In this document: one piece after another, positions 35,626-43,418 of the stretch
Position numbering within the stretch: the first letter of the stretch is position 1
Layout: every line of letters starts with the position of its first letter
Origin: an uncultured Spirochaetota bacterium
GTDB lineage: Bacteria > Spirochaetota > Spirochaetia > JAFGXN01
DNA length: 64,000 nt
Direction of reading: 5' to 3'
Assembly (NCBI GenBank): GCA_944388995.1
Contig: CALXKN010000001.1
Span: 372,001 to 436,000 of the forward strand
The notes under the pieces: generated by a model
Told to the model about the DNA's origin: nothing
The model's input: the letters and a program-made list of their open reading frames with translations, nothing else
Databases searched by the model: none
Position numbers and translations under genes: made by a program

Positions 35626-36572
35626 TTGCGACGGAAATCATCCGCCGGCGCAACGAGCTGACTGCGTTCCTACGCCGTTTTTTCTCCGACCGCGGCTTTC
35701 TTGAAATCGAAACGCCGCTGTTGGTGGAAAAGACAGTTCCCGAAGGCAGCATCCGCCTGTTCCGCACCGAAAGCGACGACGGGTTCGGCGGACGGCAGCC
35801 GCTGTTTCTCATTCCTTCGCCGGAAGTCACCATGAAAAAAGTGCTGGCAGCTGAACCCGGACTGTCAATTTTTCAAATCGGAAAATCGTTTCGAAACGGT
35901 GAAGTAAAAACCGGCATTCACAGCCGTGAATTTACCATGCTCGAATATTATCTGCGCAACGCTGACTGTTTCCAAACGCTGGATTTAACCGAAACGCTGT
36001 TCGCCGAACTGCCGTTCGGCCCTCAATCCGTGCGCCGACCGTTTTTGAAACTCACCGTTGACGAACTGTTTGGAACCTTTCTCGGAACGCCGCTGTCAAT
36101 CCTTGCTGTCGACAACGAAGATGAAACGCGGCGGCGGCTGGCCGAATTCTGCCGCAAACTCGGATTGAAAGCGGACGAACGCAAAGACAGCGCAGCCGAT
36201 CTCTTCCATCTGCTCTTTGTCGACCGCATTGAACCGCAGCTGCCGAAAGACCGTCCTGTCGCCGTTATCGGCTATCCGTCGTTTGTTCCGACCACCGCCG
36301 CCCTGCAGAGCGACCGCCGATTTTCTCAGCGGTGGGAACTGTATTTCAACGGCTGCGAACTCTGCAACTGTTACACGGAAGAGACCGACGTCAGCCGCCT
36401 GCGCTCCGTTTTAAAAAACGAAGCCGCCGTTCAGGGAGCGCCCGCTGACGAAGAATTTATTGAAGCATGCGGCCGCCTCGGATTGTGCTCAGGAAATGCG
36501 TTAGGAGTCGACCGTCTTCTGATGATTCTTCTTGAAAAAAATAATATTGAAGAGATTTTGATTCCGTGCTAA
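35622..36572 (+). CDS. epmA: EF-P lysine lysyltransferase (GenX/PoxA type)
   Basis: 316 residues, the size of EpmA: a lysyl-tRNA synthetase catalytic core without the anticodon-binding domain. Class II motifs: FFSDRGFLEIETPLLVEK (motif 1), IFQIGKSFRNGE and HSREFTMLEYY (motif 2), and CSGNALGVDRLLMILL (motif 3). It attaches a lysine to elongation factor P. EpmB and efp are not in the window. The ATG overlaps the lgt stop. Its stop codon TAA is also the first three bases of the -10 box of the next gene. Confidence 0.9.
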   Translation: MIATEIIRRRNELTAFLRRFFSDRGFLEIETPLLVEKTVPEGSIRLFRTESDDGFGGRQPLFLIPSPEVTMKKVLAAEPGLSIFQIGKSFRNGEVKTGIHSREFTMLEYYLRNADCFQTLDLTETLFAELPFGPQSVRRPFLKLTVDELFGTFLGTPLSILAVDNEDETRRRLAEFCRKLGLKADERKDSAADLFHLLFVDRIEPQLPKDRPVAVIGYPSFVPTTAALQSDRRFSQRWELYFNGCELCNCYTEETDVSRLRSVLKNEAAVQGAPADEEFIEACGRLGLCSGNALGVDRLLMILLEKNNIEEILIPC

Positions 36573-36575
36573 ACT
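36547..36575 (+). promoter_or_regulatory. Internal promoter overlapping epmA stop codon
   Basis: TTGAAG (36547-36552), 17 bp, TAAACT (36570-36575), six bases, ATG at 36582. The TAA of the -10 box is the epmA stop. Confidence 0.6.
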
Positions 36576-36581
36576 GATTCC

Positions 36582-37898
36582 ATGAAAAAACTGTCGATTA
36601 TTCTGTTTTTATCGGTCGCCGTCTGCGCAGTCGCTCAAATTGCACCGCAGGATTATCCGTCCGTTACTGCACAAGAGATTGCCGACGCCCGCCGTTTTAC
36701 CGTTTCTTTGGCGGTCATGGGTCCCGATTGGCCGCTTTATTCGGCATGGGGACACTGCGCCATGATTGTTGAAGAAATTCCCTCGCCTGAAAACGCCGCC
36801 GACTTACTCGATTTAGAGAAACCGTTTCAAACGATGTATGACTACGGAATTTTCGATATGCGCCAAAAAGGATTTTTCAAAGATTTCGCATTCGGAATCA
36901 TGAATTATGCCGTTATGGCATCCGATCCGACTTATTCGCTGCGATTTCCTTATCAAGCTCAACACCGATCGGTGGATATTTTGACACTCAACTTGCCGCC
37001 GGAAGGGAAAATGCGCGCCGTCAAATACCTGCGGGAAAACGTTAAACCGGAAAACTCTCTTTATCGATACAATTTTTTTACCAATAACTGTTCGACGATT
37101 TTACGCGACATTATCGATATGGCGCTTGACGGACAGCTGTATGAAATCGCATCCGCTGAAACCGAATACACGCTGCGTGAACACCTTTTTCGTTATCTTG
37201 ACAACCGTTTTTGGACCGAATGGGGTTTTGATTACGTACTCGGTCCGCCGATGGACCACACCGCAACGGTTTGGGAAACGCTTTTTATGCCGCCTGAAAT
37301 GCTGAAAGTCCTGCCAACCGTCTCTTACACCGACGGAGAAGGCCGTGCCGTGCCGTTGGTTTCCGGACGCAAAACCGTCGCCGAAGCCGGTGACGATATG
37401 CCGATTATTCGCCAAACTCCTGCTGCCACCTGGATTCCCGCGCTGCTGATGGGAATTGTCGTCGGCGCCATCGGCGGATTTTTCGCCCTCATCGCCGCGA
37501 TCCACCCCGGACTGCGTATCTTCGGAGGCATCTTCACCGCGGCTGTCGCTGCCTTTCTCTTCGCCTGCTCCCTCATTCTCACCCATTTCATGGCATTCAC
37601 CGAATTCGACTGCACTTACGGAAACTGGAATTTGCTGGCAGCCGGACCGCTGCTGCTGCTGCTTATTTTTGCCTCCGTCCGTTACGCGGCGGGAAGACGC
37701 GGCGCCCGCGCTTTCTGCACCGTAGGGTGGTTTTTGTGCTTGACAGGAGCAGTCATTTTGCTTATTTTGGAAGAAACTGGTACCATCCGACAATCGAGCC
37801 GGATGATTCTGATGACCGTGATTCCGATGTACGGACTGTTTTTTGCGGGCAATCTTTTCGCAGTCAGTCCGAAGCCGGAGAACAGGAGGTTACTGTGA
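36582..37898 (+). CDS. DUF4105 (Lnb-like N-terminal) periplasmic/membrane protein
   Basis: 438 residues. A signal peptide (cleavage around VCAVAQ) is followed by a domain resembling DUF4105: LAVMGPDWPLYSAWGHCAMI and YRYNFFTNNCSTILRDIID, which supply the His and Cys typical of this NlpC-like group. The C-terminal 150 residues contain about five hydrophobic helices. The catalytic role, if any, is unknown. It lies after lgt-epmA but has its own internal promoter, with no Shine-Dalgarno sequence. The thioredoxin gene overlaps its end. Confidence 0.75.
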   Translation: MKKLSIILFLSVAVCAVAQIAPQDYPSVTAQEIADARRFTVSLAVMGPDWPLYSAWGHCAMIVEEIPSPENAADLLDLEKPFQTMYDYGIFDMRQKGFFKDFAFGIMNYAVMASDPTYSLRFPYQAQHRSVDILTLNLPPEGKMRAVKYLRENVKPENSLYRYNFFTNNCSTILRDIIDMALDGQLYEIASAETEYTLREHLFRYLDNRFWTEWGFDYVLGPPMDHTATVWETLFMPPEMLKVLPTVSYTDGEGRAVPLVSGRKTVAEAGDDMPIIRQTPAATWIPALLMGIVVGAIGGFFALIAAIHPGLRIFGGIFTAAVAAFLFACSLILTHFMAFTEFDCTYGNWNLLAAGPLLLLLIFASVRYAAGRRGARAFCTVGWFLCLTGAVILLILEETGTIRQSSRMILMTVIPMYGLFFAGNLFAVSPKPENRRLL

Positions 37899-38302
37899 AA
37901 AAACGAATTTTATTGCTGTTAATGTGCGCGTTAGCGCCCGCCGCTCTGTTTGCTGCCGAAGGAGGAATTCCTTACACTGTTTTGAACGATAACAATTTTG
38001 CGTCCGAAACGAAAGGCAAACTGGTTTTTATCGACTTTTACGCCGACTGGTGCGGTCCGTGCAAACAATTCGCACCGGTTTTTGAAGCAGTTGCCGCTGC
38101 CAATCCGTCGCTTAACTTCGTCAAAGTCGATACCGACGCCTGCCCGAAACTGTCGGCGGCATTCAAAATCACCTCGATTCCTTACATTGTCGCCTACAAA
38201 GACAATAAAGTCATCGCCAAATTCACGACTTATCCCCGCAGCGAAAAAACCTTCGATACATGGGTCAAAAAAGTGGTTCAGGCGGTTGAAAACCAAGAGT
38301 AA
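37895..38302 (+). CDS. Exported thioredoxin
   Basis: 135 residues from a GTG start that overlaps the stop of the previous gene (GTGA), with AGGAGG five bases before it. A signal peptide (KKRILLLLMCALAPAALFA) precedes a complete thioredoxin domain: FIDFYADWCGPCKQFAPVF with the CGPC active site, the buried VDTDACPKL strand and the cis-Pro in ITSIPYIVAY. It should act in the periplasm, possibly as an oxidoreductase for exported proteins. No DsbD/CcdA partner gene is adjacent. A strong terminator follows. Confidence 0.93.
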   Translation: MKKRILLLLMCALAPAALFAAEGGIPYTVLNDNNFASETKGKLVFIDFYADWCGPCKQFAPVFEAVAAANPSLNFVKVDTDACPKLSAAFKITSIPYIVAYKDNKVIAKFTTYPRSEKTFDTWVKKVVQAVENQE

Positions 38303-38321
38303 CAGCCTGACAGACAAGCAG

Positions 38322-38351
38322 CCCCGCCGCCATGCGGCGGGGTTTTTTTTT
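38322..38351 (+). terminator. Rho-independent terminator
   Basis: Perfect 9-bp GC stem CCCCGCCGC / GCGGCGGGG with a 3-base loop, then nine T residues. It closes the minD-like/lgt/epmA/DUF4105/thioredoxin unit. Confidence 0.95.
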
Positions 38352-38368
38352 GCGCAGCGGCAACTATT

Positions 38369-39190
38369 TCACCCCTCAAACAGCCGCAAAGGCCCCGTCG
38401 GTCCGCCGCCGTAACCGGCTTCGCGCAGCAAATCAAGCGCCTGAGGGTAAAACGCATCGAGACCGCCGGGCGCGTGGGCGTCGGAATTCAGCGCAACCGG
38501 CAGATGACGGCGGCGGCACTCCTTTAAAATCCAAAACGCAGGATACGGAGAACTCCGCCAACCGCGGCCGACAGCGCCAGTGTTAACCTCGACCGCGATT
38601 CGGTTGTCCGCCGCCGCCTCCAATATGCGGGCGACCGCCGTGTTGAAAGCCGCCGCTTTTTCACTGTACAGGCGGCCGCCTTCGTTGAACTTTCGCACCA
38701 AATCAAGGTGACCGAGAATTTCAAAGCCGCCGGCAGCTGTCATCGCTTCAACATTGCGGTAATAATCAAGAACAAACGCCTCCCAGTCGCCGTTAAACTG
38801 CGACATCACCATTCGTTCCTGCGATTCGGCGGAAAAATCGACCGCCGACGCTTCCCCGTCGAAACAAAGAAAATGAACGCTGCCGATACGGTAATCGGTC
38901 TCAAATGCGTCGTAAAAACTCATCGGTTGAATTCCTTTCAGCCAATCGCACTCCAAACCAAACAGCACATCGATTTGCCCGCGAAAAAGCGTTTGCAGCC
39001 GCCGCACTTCGTCTCGATATGCGGCAAAATCCTCGGCACGCATATTGCAGGCGCAGTCGACTGTAATCGGCCCGTGATCGGAAAAACCGATTGCGTCAAA
39101 CCCCTTTGCAACCGCCGCGCGCACCATCTCCTCGGCAGACGCCTTTCCGTCCGAAAACGTTGTATGACAATGCAAACTCGAAAATCTCAT
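38369..39190 (-). CDS. PHP-domain phosphatase, histidinol-phosphatase-like
   Basis: 273 residues. PHP metal motifs: SLHCHTTFSDGKASAEEM, AIGFSDHGPI, LFGLECDWL, a GSVHFLCF block, ILGHLDLVRKF, VEVNTGAVGRG and LNSDAHAPGGLDAFY, giving the trinuclear His/Asp/Glu set. This matches histidinol-phosphatase (HisK-type) and its relatives. No his genes are nearby, so the substrate remains open. TATAAT ends five bases before the ATG, with no Shine-Dalgarno site. Confidence 0.85.
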   Translation of the reverse strand: MRFSSLHCHTTFSDGKASAEEMVRAAVAKGFDAIGFSDHGPITVDCACNMRAEDFAAYRDEVRRLQTLFRGQIDVLFGLECDWLKGIQPMSFYDAFETDYRIGSVHFLCFDGEASAVDFSAESQERMVMSQFNGDWEAFVLDYYRNVEAMTAAGGFEILGHLDLVRKFNEGGRLYSEKAAAFNTAVARILEAAADNRIAVEVNTGAVGRGWRSSPYPAFWILKECRRRHLPVALNSDAHAPGGLDAFYPQALDLLREAGYGGGPTGPLRLFEG

Positions 39191-39195
39191 GTCTT

Positions 39196-39201
39196 ATTAT
39201 A
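39196..39201 (-). promoter_or_regulatory. -10 box of PHP gene, leaderless geometry
   Basis: TATAAT on the minus strand, five bases before the ATG at 39190; the -35 region is weak (TTCCTT at 17 bp). Confidence 0.45.
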
Positions 39202-39218
39202 TCTGTTTGCCGAAAAAA

Positions 39219-39345
39219 AAGGAATCGGGCGTCCCGGCGGCGTTTGCGCCGCCGTCGGCGTCCTTCGGGCTGTCGGTCCTTCGGACGGCGCGCAGCGCGC
39301 CCCCTCCGGCCGCCTGACGCACTTCGGCAGCTGCAGCCTGCACCG
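39219..39345. repeat. GC-rich cluster of hairpins between divergent genes
   Basis: Several perfect stems in about 130 bases: CGGCGGCG-TTTG-CGCCGCCG (39235-39254), GTCC-TTC-GGAC around 39277-39285, and the palindrome GGCGCGC-A-GCGCGCC just after. Two CTTCGG tetraloop sequences are present. GC content is far above the surroundings. It contains no credible gene; the open frames through it are compositional. Confidence 0.5.
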
Positions 39346-39352
39346 AACAACG

Positions 39353-39381
39353 TTGATTTTTTTCCCGTTTCTTTTTATAAA
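39353..39381 (+). promoter_or_regulatory. Promoter of ABC exporter operon
   Basis: TTGATT (39353-39358), 17 bp, TATAAA (39376-39381), then AAGGA and the ATG at 39387. The AAGGA is too close to the ATG for a usual Shine-Dalgarno site. Confidence 0.5.
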
Positions 39382-39386
39382 AAGGA

Positions 39387-41102
39387 ATGCTGCGTTTTTT
39401 CGCTCCGTATAAAAAAGAATTCATCCTCGGTCCGCTGTTCAAACTGGCGGAAGCTGTCCTCGAACTGATGCTGCCGACCGTCACAGCGTTCATCATTGAT
39501 CGGGGAATTATCGCCGGCGACCGCGGTGAAGTTCTGAAATGGGGCGCGGTGATGCTGATTTTTGCGGTGACAGGCTGGACTGCCGCAATCGTGTGCCAAT
39601 TTTTCGCCTCACGAGCGTCTCAAGGTTTGGGAACAGATTTACGCAATTCGCTGTTTGAAAAATTTTTTTCGTTGTCGGAAAGGCAGAGGCGGCGCTTCGG
39701 CAGCGATTCGCTGACCAACCGCGTTATCGTTGACGTCAATCAAATTCAAACAGGAGCGGCTATGGTGATCCGTCTTCTGATTCGCGCTCCGTTTTTGTGT
39801 ATCGGCGGCATCGTCATGGCGGCAATTTTGAATCCGCCGCTGTCACTGTTGTTCATTCTTCTGACAGGAGCAACAGCAGCGGTTTCGGCTGCGATTTTTT
39901 TCAAATCCGTCCCGATGTCGAGGAAAGCGCAAAACCTGTTGGACTCTTTGACGGTTAAACTGCGGCAAAATTTAAGCGGGGTGCGTGTCATTCGCGCCTT
40001 TACTGCCGAAGAACGGGAAATCAATGCATTTCGGCAAAGCACCGCAGCGCACGAAAAACAAGCTGCCGCCGCCGGCATTTTAACCGCTTTAACAGAACCG
40101 ACGACAACTTTGCTGCTCAATTTCGGTATCATCGGCGTTATCGCTTTCGGAGGATGGCGGGTCCGCAACGGTGAAATGAGCCGCGGCGAAATTGTCGCTC
40201 TGGTCAATTACTTTATCATGATTCTCAACGCGTTCGTCGTCATTTCCAATTTGGCTGTACTTTTTTCGAAAACAGCAGCCGCAGCAGGGCGTGTCAAAGA
40301 AATTCTGAATACAAAAACCGAAGAAGCAACGGACGGCGAATCTGCTCTGCCGCCTGAACAAACGGACACGCCGCTGATTGAATTTCAAAATGTTACTTTC
40401 CGTTATGCGCCGGGAACGGATGCGGCGTTAAAAAACGTTTCATTTCGGCTTTTTAAAGGTCGAATGATGGGAGTCATCGGCGGAACCGGCAGCGGAAAGA
40501 CAACATTGGGCGATTTAATTCAACGGTTTTACGAAATCGATGAAGGGCGGATTCTAATCAACGGAACCGATATTCGGGAACTCTCTCCGGCAGTGGTTCG
40601 CGGGCTGACAGCGGCTGTTTCACAGGAAAAAACGCTGTTTTCGGGAACAATTGCCGAAAATCTGCGGTGGGGCAATCCAAACGCCGATGACGCCGAGTTA
40701 GAGGCCGCCCTTCGGGCGGCCCGCGCGGAAGATTTTGTCAAATCTCTGCCCGCCGGTCTTCAAACGCCTGTCGAACGGGGCGGCGTCAACTTTTCCGGCG
40801 GGCAGCGGCAGCGCCTTTGTCTGGCACGGGCGTTTTTAAAACCGGCTCCCGTGCTGCTGCTCGATGACGCTTTCAGTGCGTTGGATGCCGAAACGGGCGC
40901 TGCCGTCCGCGCGGGGGTGGAGGAACGCCGTCAGACGCAGGCGGTTATTGTCATTTCTCAGCGGACCGAAAACCTCCGCCGCGCCGATTTCATTCTGACA
41001 TTGGAAAACGGATCTGTCGCCGGCGCCGGCACGCACGAATCGCTTCTGAAAACCTGCACCGTTTACCGCGAAATCGCCGCTTCTCAGGGAGAAGGCTCAT
41101 GA
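39387..41102 (+). CDS. ABC exporter half-transporter, degenerate-site subunit
   Basis: 571 residues: six membrane helices (residues 1-300), then an ATPase domain with Walker A GGTGSGKTTLGDLI, signature FSGGQRQRLCLARAF and Walker B VLLLDDAFSALD. The residue after the Walker B Asp is Asp instead of the catalytic Glu, and the H-loop reads VISQRTENL with Gln instead of His. These are the marks of the degenerate subunit in heterodimeric exporters such as BmrCD or TM287/288. The partner gene overlaps its end (ATGA). The substrate is unknown; multidrug or lipid export is usual for this group. Confidence 0.92.
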   Translation: MLRFFAPYKKEFILGPLFKLAEAVLELMLPTVTAFIIDRGIIAGDRGEVLKWGAVMLIFAVTGWTAAIVCQFFASRASQGLGTDLRNSLFEKFFSLSERQRRRFGSDSLTNRVIVDVNQIQTGAAMVIRLLIRAPFLCIGGIVMAAILNPPLSLLFILLTGATAAVSAAIFFKSVPMSRKAQNLLDSLTVKLRQNLSGVRVIRAFTAEEREINAFRQSTAAHEKQAAAAGILTALTEPTTTLLLNFGIIGVIAFGGWRVRNGEMSRGEIVALVNYFIMILNAFVVISNLAVLFSKTAAAAGRVKEILNTKTEEATDGESALPPEQTDTPLIEFQNVTFRYAPGTDAALKNVSFRLFKGRMMGVIGGTGSGKTTLGDLIQRFYEIDEGRILINGTDIRELSPAVVRGLTAAVSQEKTLFSGTIAENLRWGNPNADDAELEAALRAARAEDFVKSLPAGLQTPVERGGVNFSGGQRQRLCLARAFLKPAPVLLLDDAFSALDAETGAAVRAGVEERRQTQAVIVISQRTENLRRADFILTLENGSVAGAGTHESLLKTCTVYREIAASQGEGS

Positions 41103-42814
41103 ACCGTATCCGCCGCCTTCTTTTACTTTTCTTTCCCCAACGGCGAACAGCCGCCGCGTTATCGGTAACTGCCGTCGTAACGGCAACAGCCGCAACGGCT
41201 TCTCCGTTCCTTGCCGGCTTTGCCGTTGACCTCATCCGCGACGACGGCAGCGGCGATTTGTCAGCTCTTTTCGGATTTCTGGCGGTTTTAGCCGTTGTTT
41301 ACACGGTTTCGGCTCTCTCTCGCCGAATTTTATCGGTTCTGGCAATCCGCTTATCCTTCCGAACAGGCAAACATTTGCGAGATCGGGCATTTGAACGGTT
41401 ACAGCACCTGCCGCTTTCTTTCTTCGACCGAACGCCGCGCGGCGAAATCCTCTCCCGCCTGACAAACGACATTGATATTCTGACCGACGGACTTTCGCAG
41501 GGCGCCGTTCAGCTTTCAGGGGGAATTTTGACGCTGATCGGCAGTCTCATTTTCATGTTGATTTTAAACCCGGTCGTTGCCCTTGTTATCGCCGTTATGA
41601 CGCCGATTTCCGTCCTGATTGCGGCATTTATCACCTCTCGATCGCAGCGGCAATTCCGCGAACAGGCTCTGTACACCGGCCGTCTTTCCGCATTAACGGA
41701 AGAGGCGGTCTCAGGAATGAAGACAATCAAACAATTCGGCCGGGAAGAAAAAACCGCCGAACGCTTTCGCAACTTAAACCGGAAACTTTACTTTTGCGGC
41801 AGAGACGCTCAATTTTACGGTTCGCTGACCAATCCGACAACGCGATTGGTCAACAACACCGCTTATGCGGCGGTGGCTGTCGTCGGAGGACTGCTGGCTC
41901 TGCGCGGCGGACTGTCGGTCGGTCAAATTGCGGGCTTCCTCACTTATGCGGTACAATTCGCCAAACCGATCAACGAGATGACGGCGGTTTTATACCAACT
42001 TCAGGCTGCCGGAACCGCGGCGGAGAGAATTTTCGAATTGATCGACCGACCGCCGCAGCCGCCAGACGCCTGCGGTGCGCGGCGCCTGCCTGCGTCTGAG
42101 GGCGCCGTCCGCGCCGAAAACGTCTCGTTTGCCTACACTCCCGATAAGCCTTTGATCCGAAATTTAAACTTCTCCGTCAAACCGGGGCAGGTGACCGCCG
42201 TCGTCGGTCCGACGGGAGCGGGAAAAACGACTCTCATCAATCTGCTGATGCGGTTTTACGAAATCGATTCGGGGAAACTGTCGCTTGACGGCGTTGCGCT
42301 CGGCGGTTACCGGCGTCCGGCGCTGCGTTCGTCGTTTTCAATGGTTCTGCAGGAGACTTGGCTGTTTAAAGGAACGGTGACCGAAAATCTCGTCTACGGA
42401 CGCCCCGACGCGACTGCCGCCGATGCGGAAGAAGCGGCGCGGTTGGCGGGAGCCGATGAGTTTATCCGCAAACTGCCGCACGGCTACAATTCCCTCATTG
42501 AAGAGGACGGCGGAAACCTCTCTCAAGGCGAACGGCAGATTTTAACGGTTGCCCGCGCTCTGTTAAAACCGGCGCCGCTTCTGATTCTTGACGAAGCGAC
42601 AAGCAACGTCGACACCCGCACCGAACTGAAAATCCAGGAGGCATTTCTCCGTCTGATGAAGAACAAAACCTGTTTTGTCATCGCCCACCGCCTTTCAACC
42701 GTCCGCAACGCCGATTTGATTCTGGTTATGGACAACGGCGACGTCGTCGAGCAGGGGACTCACTCCGAACTGTTGGCAAAAAACGGTCTGTACGCGCGGC
42801 TGTACCGGCGGTAA
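41099..42814 (+). CDS. ABC exporter half-transporter, catalytic subunit
   Basis: 571 residues, same architecture as its partner. Walker A GPTGAGKTTLINLLMRFYEI, signature LSQGERQILTVARAL, Walker B LLILDEATSNVD with the catalytic Glu, and H-loop FVIAHRLSTVRNAD are all canonical. In the heterodimer, one nucleotide site would be competent and the other degenerate because of the partner's Asp and Gln. It starts inside the previous gene's stop. No clear T-tract terminator follows; only a weak AT-rich palindrome at 42997-43012. Confidence 0.92.
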   Translation: MNRIRRLLLLFFPQRRTAAALSVTAVVTATAATASPFLAGFAVDLIRDDGSGDLSALFGFLAVLAVVYTVSALSRRILSVLAIRLSFRTGKHLRDRAFERLQHLPLSFFDRTPRGEILSRLTNDIDILTDGLSQGAVQLSGGILTLIGSLIFMLILNPVVALVIAVMTPISVLIAAFITSRSQRQFREQALYTGRLSALTEEAVSGMKTIKQFGREEKTAERFRNLNRKLYFCGRDAQFYGSLTNPTTRLVNNTAYAAVAVVGGLLALRGGLSVGQIAGFLTYAVQFAKPINEMTAVLYQLQAAGTAAERIFELIDRPPQPPDACGARRLPASEGAVRAENVSFAYTPDKPLIRNLNFSVKPGQVTAVVGPTGAGKTTLINLLMRFYEIDSGKLSLDGVALGGYRRPALRSSFSMVLQETWLFKGTVTENLVYGRPDATAADAEEAARLAGADEFIRKLPHGYNSLIEEDGGNLSQGERQILTVARALLKPAPLLILDEATSNVDTRTELKIQEAFLRLMKNKTCFVIAHRLSTVRNADLILVMDNGDVVEQGTHSELLAKNGLYARLYRR

Positions 42815-43052
42815 AAATTTTCAGCCGGGCACCGGGTTTGTAAAAAACGCTACAGGCGGCAGTCAGCATATTGCCGCAACCGACGCTGTCACCGAAACGG
42901 AGTATTCGGCGCAGCAGAAATTTTCGGTGTTTCCGAAAGGCTGAGTTTCATCAAACACGGCCGTTTTCTCAAACATCTGTCCGATATCCGGATATTAAAT
43001 CTTTTAAGATTTTAACCTTCAATGTACATTAACATAGAGAAATGTATAAATG
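42815..43052. other. Gap with short open frames and palindromes, possible gene remnant
   Basis: A plus-strand frame without a start (42816-42944) reads like the end of a protein (GTGFVKNATGGSQHIAATDA, stop at 42942-42944), and a minus-strand ORF of 37 codons runs 42976-42863 (MFEKTAVFDETQPFGNTENF). Neither is convincing. Perfect palindromes follow: ATATCCGGATAT (42984-42995), AAATCTTTTAAGATTT (42997-43012), AATGTACATT (43021-43030). Confidence 0.3.
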
Positions 43053-43418
43053 TTAAGGATAACTCCGAGACAATCTGTCTGTCACTGTCTCCGGAGAATA
43101 GATTCTCTCCCAAACGGCGTACAAATACAAATCTCCGCAGCGCACGACTACCTCCGCCTGATCTTCATATGTAACCGTGCGGGATCCCTCAAGCTCCGCC
43201 CAACCGATAAACCGGAAACCGTCAGCTTCGTATTGATTTTTACTCAGCTCAGCCGGAACGCCCTCCTCTACCGTCTGCGGATTCATACGACCCTCAACGG
43301 AAATTTCTCCGTTTTGCGGAACCGCCCCCGGGTTAAAAACCACGCGGCGAAAAACCGTTTCATTACATGAACAAAATAAAAAAAGAACCGCCGTAAACGC
43401 AAAAACCGCCTTTTTCAT
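43053..43418 (-). CDS. Small lipoprotein with InlB B-repeat-like domain
   Basis: 121 residues. The lipoprotein signal ends LFLFCSC (lipidated Cys near 18). The rest is one domain: RMNPQTVEEGVPAEL, FRFIGWAEL, LYLYAVWERI, the 'G.f.GW......Y...Y.V.LYAVW' pattern of Listeria-type (InlB B-repeat) beta-grasp modules. It is a paralogue of the N-terminal domain of the gene just upstream, and its ATG overlaps that gene's stop. Probably exposed outside the inner membrane; function unknown. Confidence 0.7.
   Translation of the reverse strand: MKKAVFAFTAVLFLFCSCNETVFRRVVFNPGAVPQNGEISVEGRMNPQTVEEGVPAELSKNQYEADGFRFIGWAELEGSRTVTYEDQAEVVVRCGDLYLYAVWERIYSPETVTDRLSRSYP

Noticed and set aside
36582-37898. Numerous antisense frames inside long genes (for example within leuS, aspS and the giant lipoprotein)
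   Set aside because: They mirror codon bias of the real genes, lack ribosome sites and show no domain features.
39091-39468. Long Arg-rich open frames across the GC-rich element
   Set aside because: They are caused by GC-rich composition; they overlap promoters and hairpins and show no protein-like pattern.
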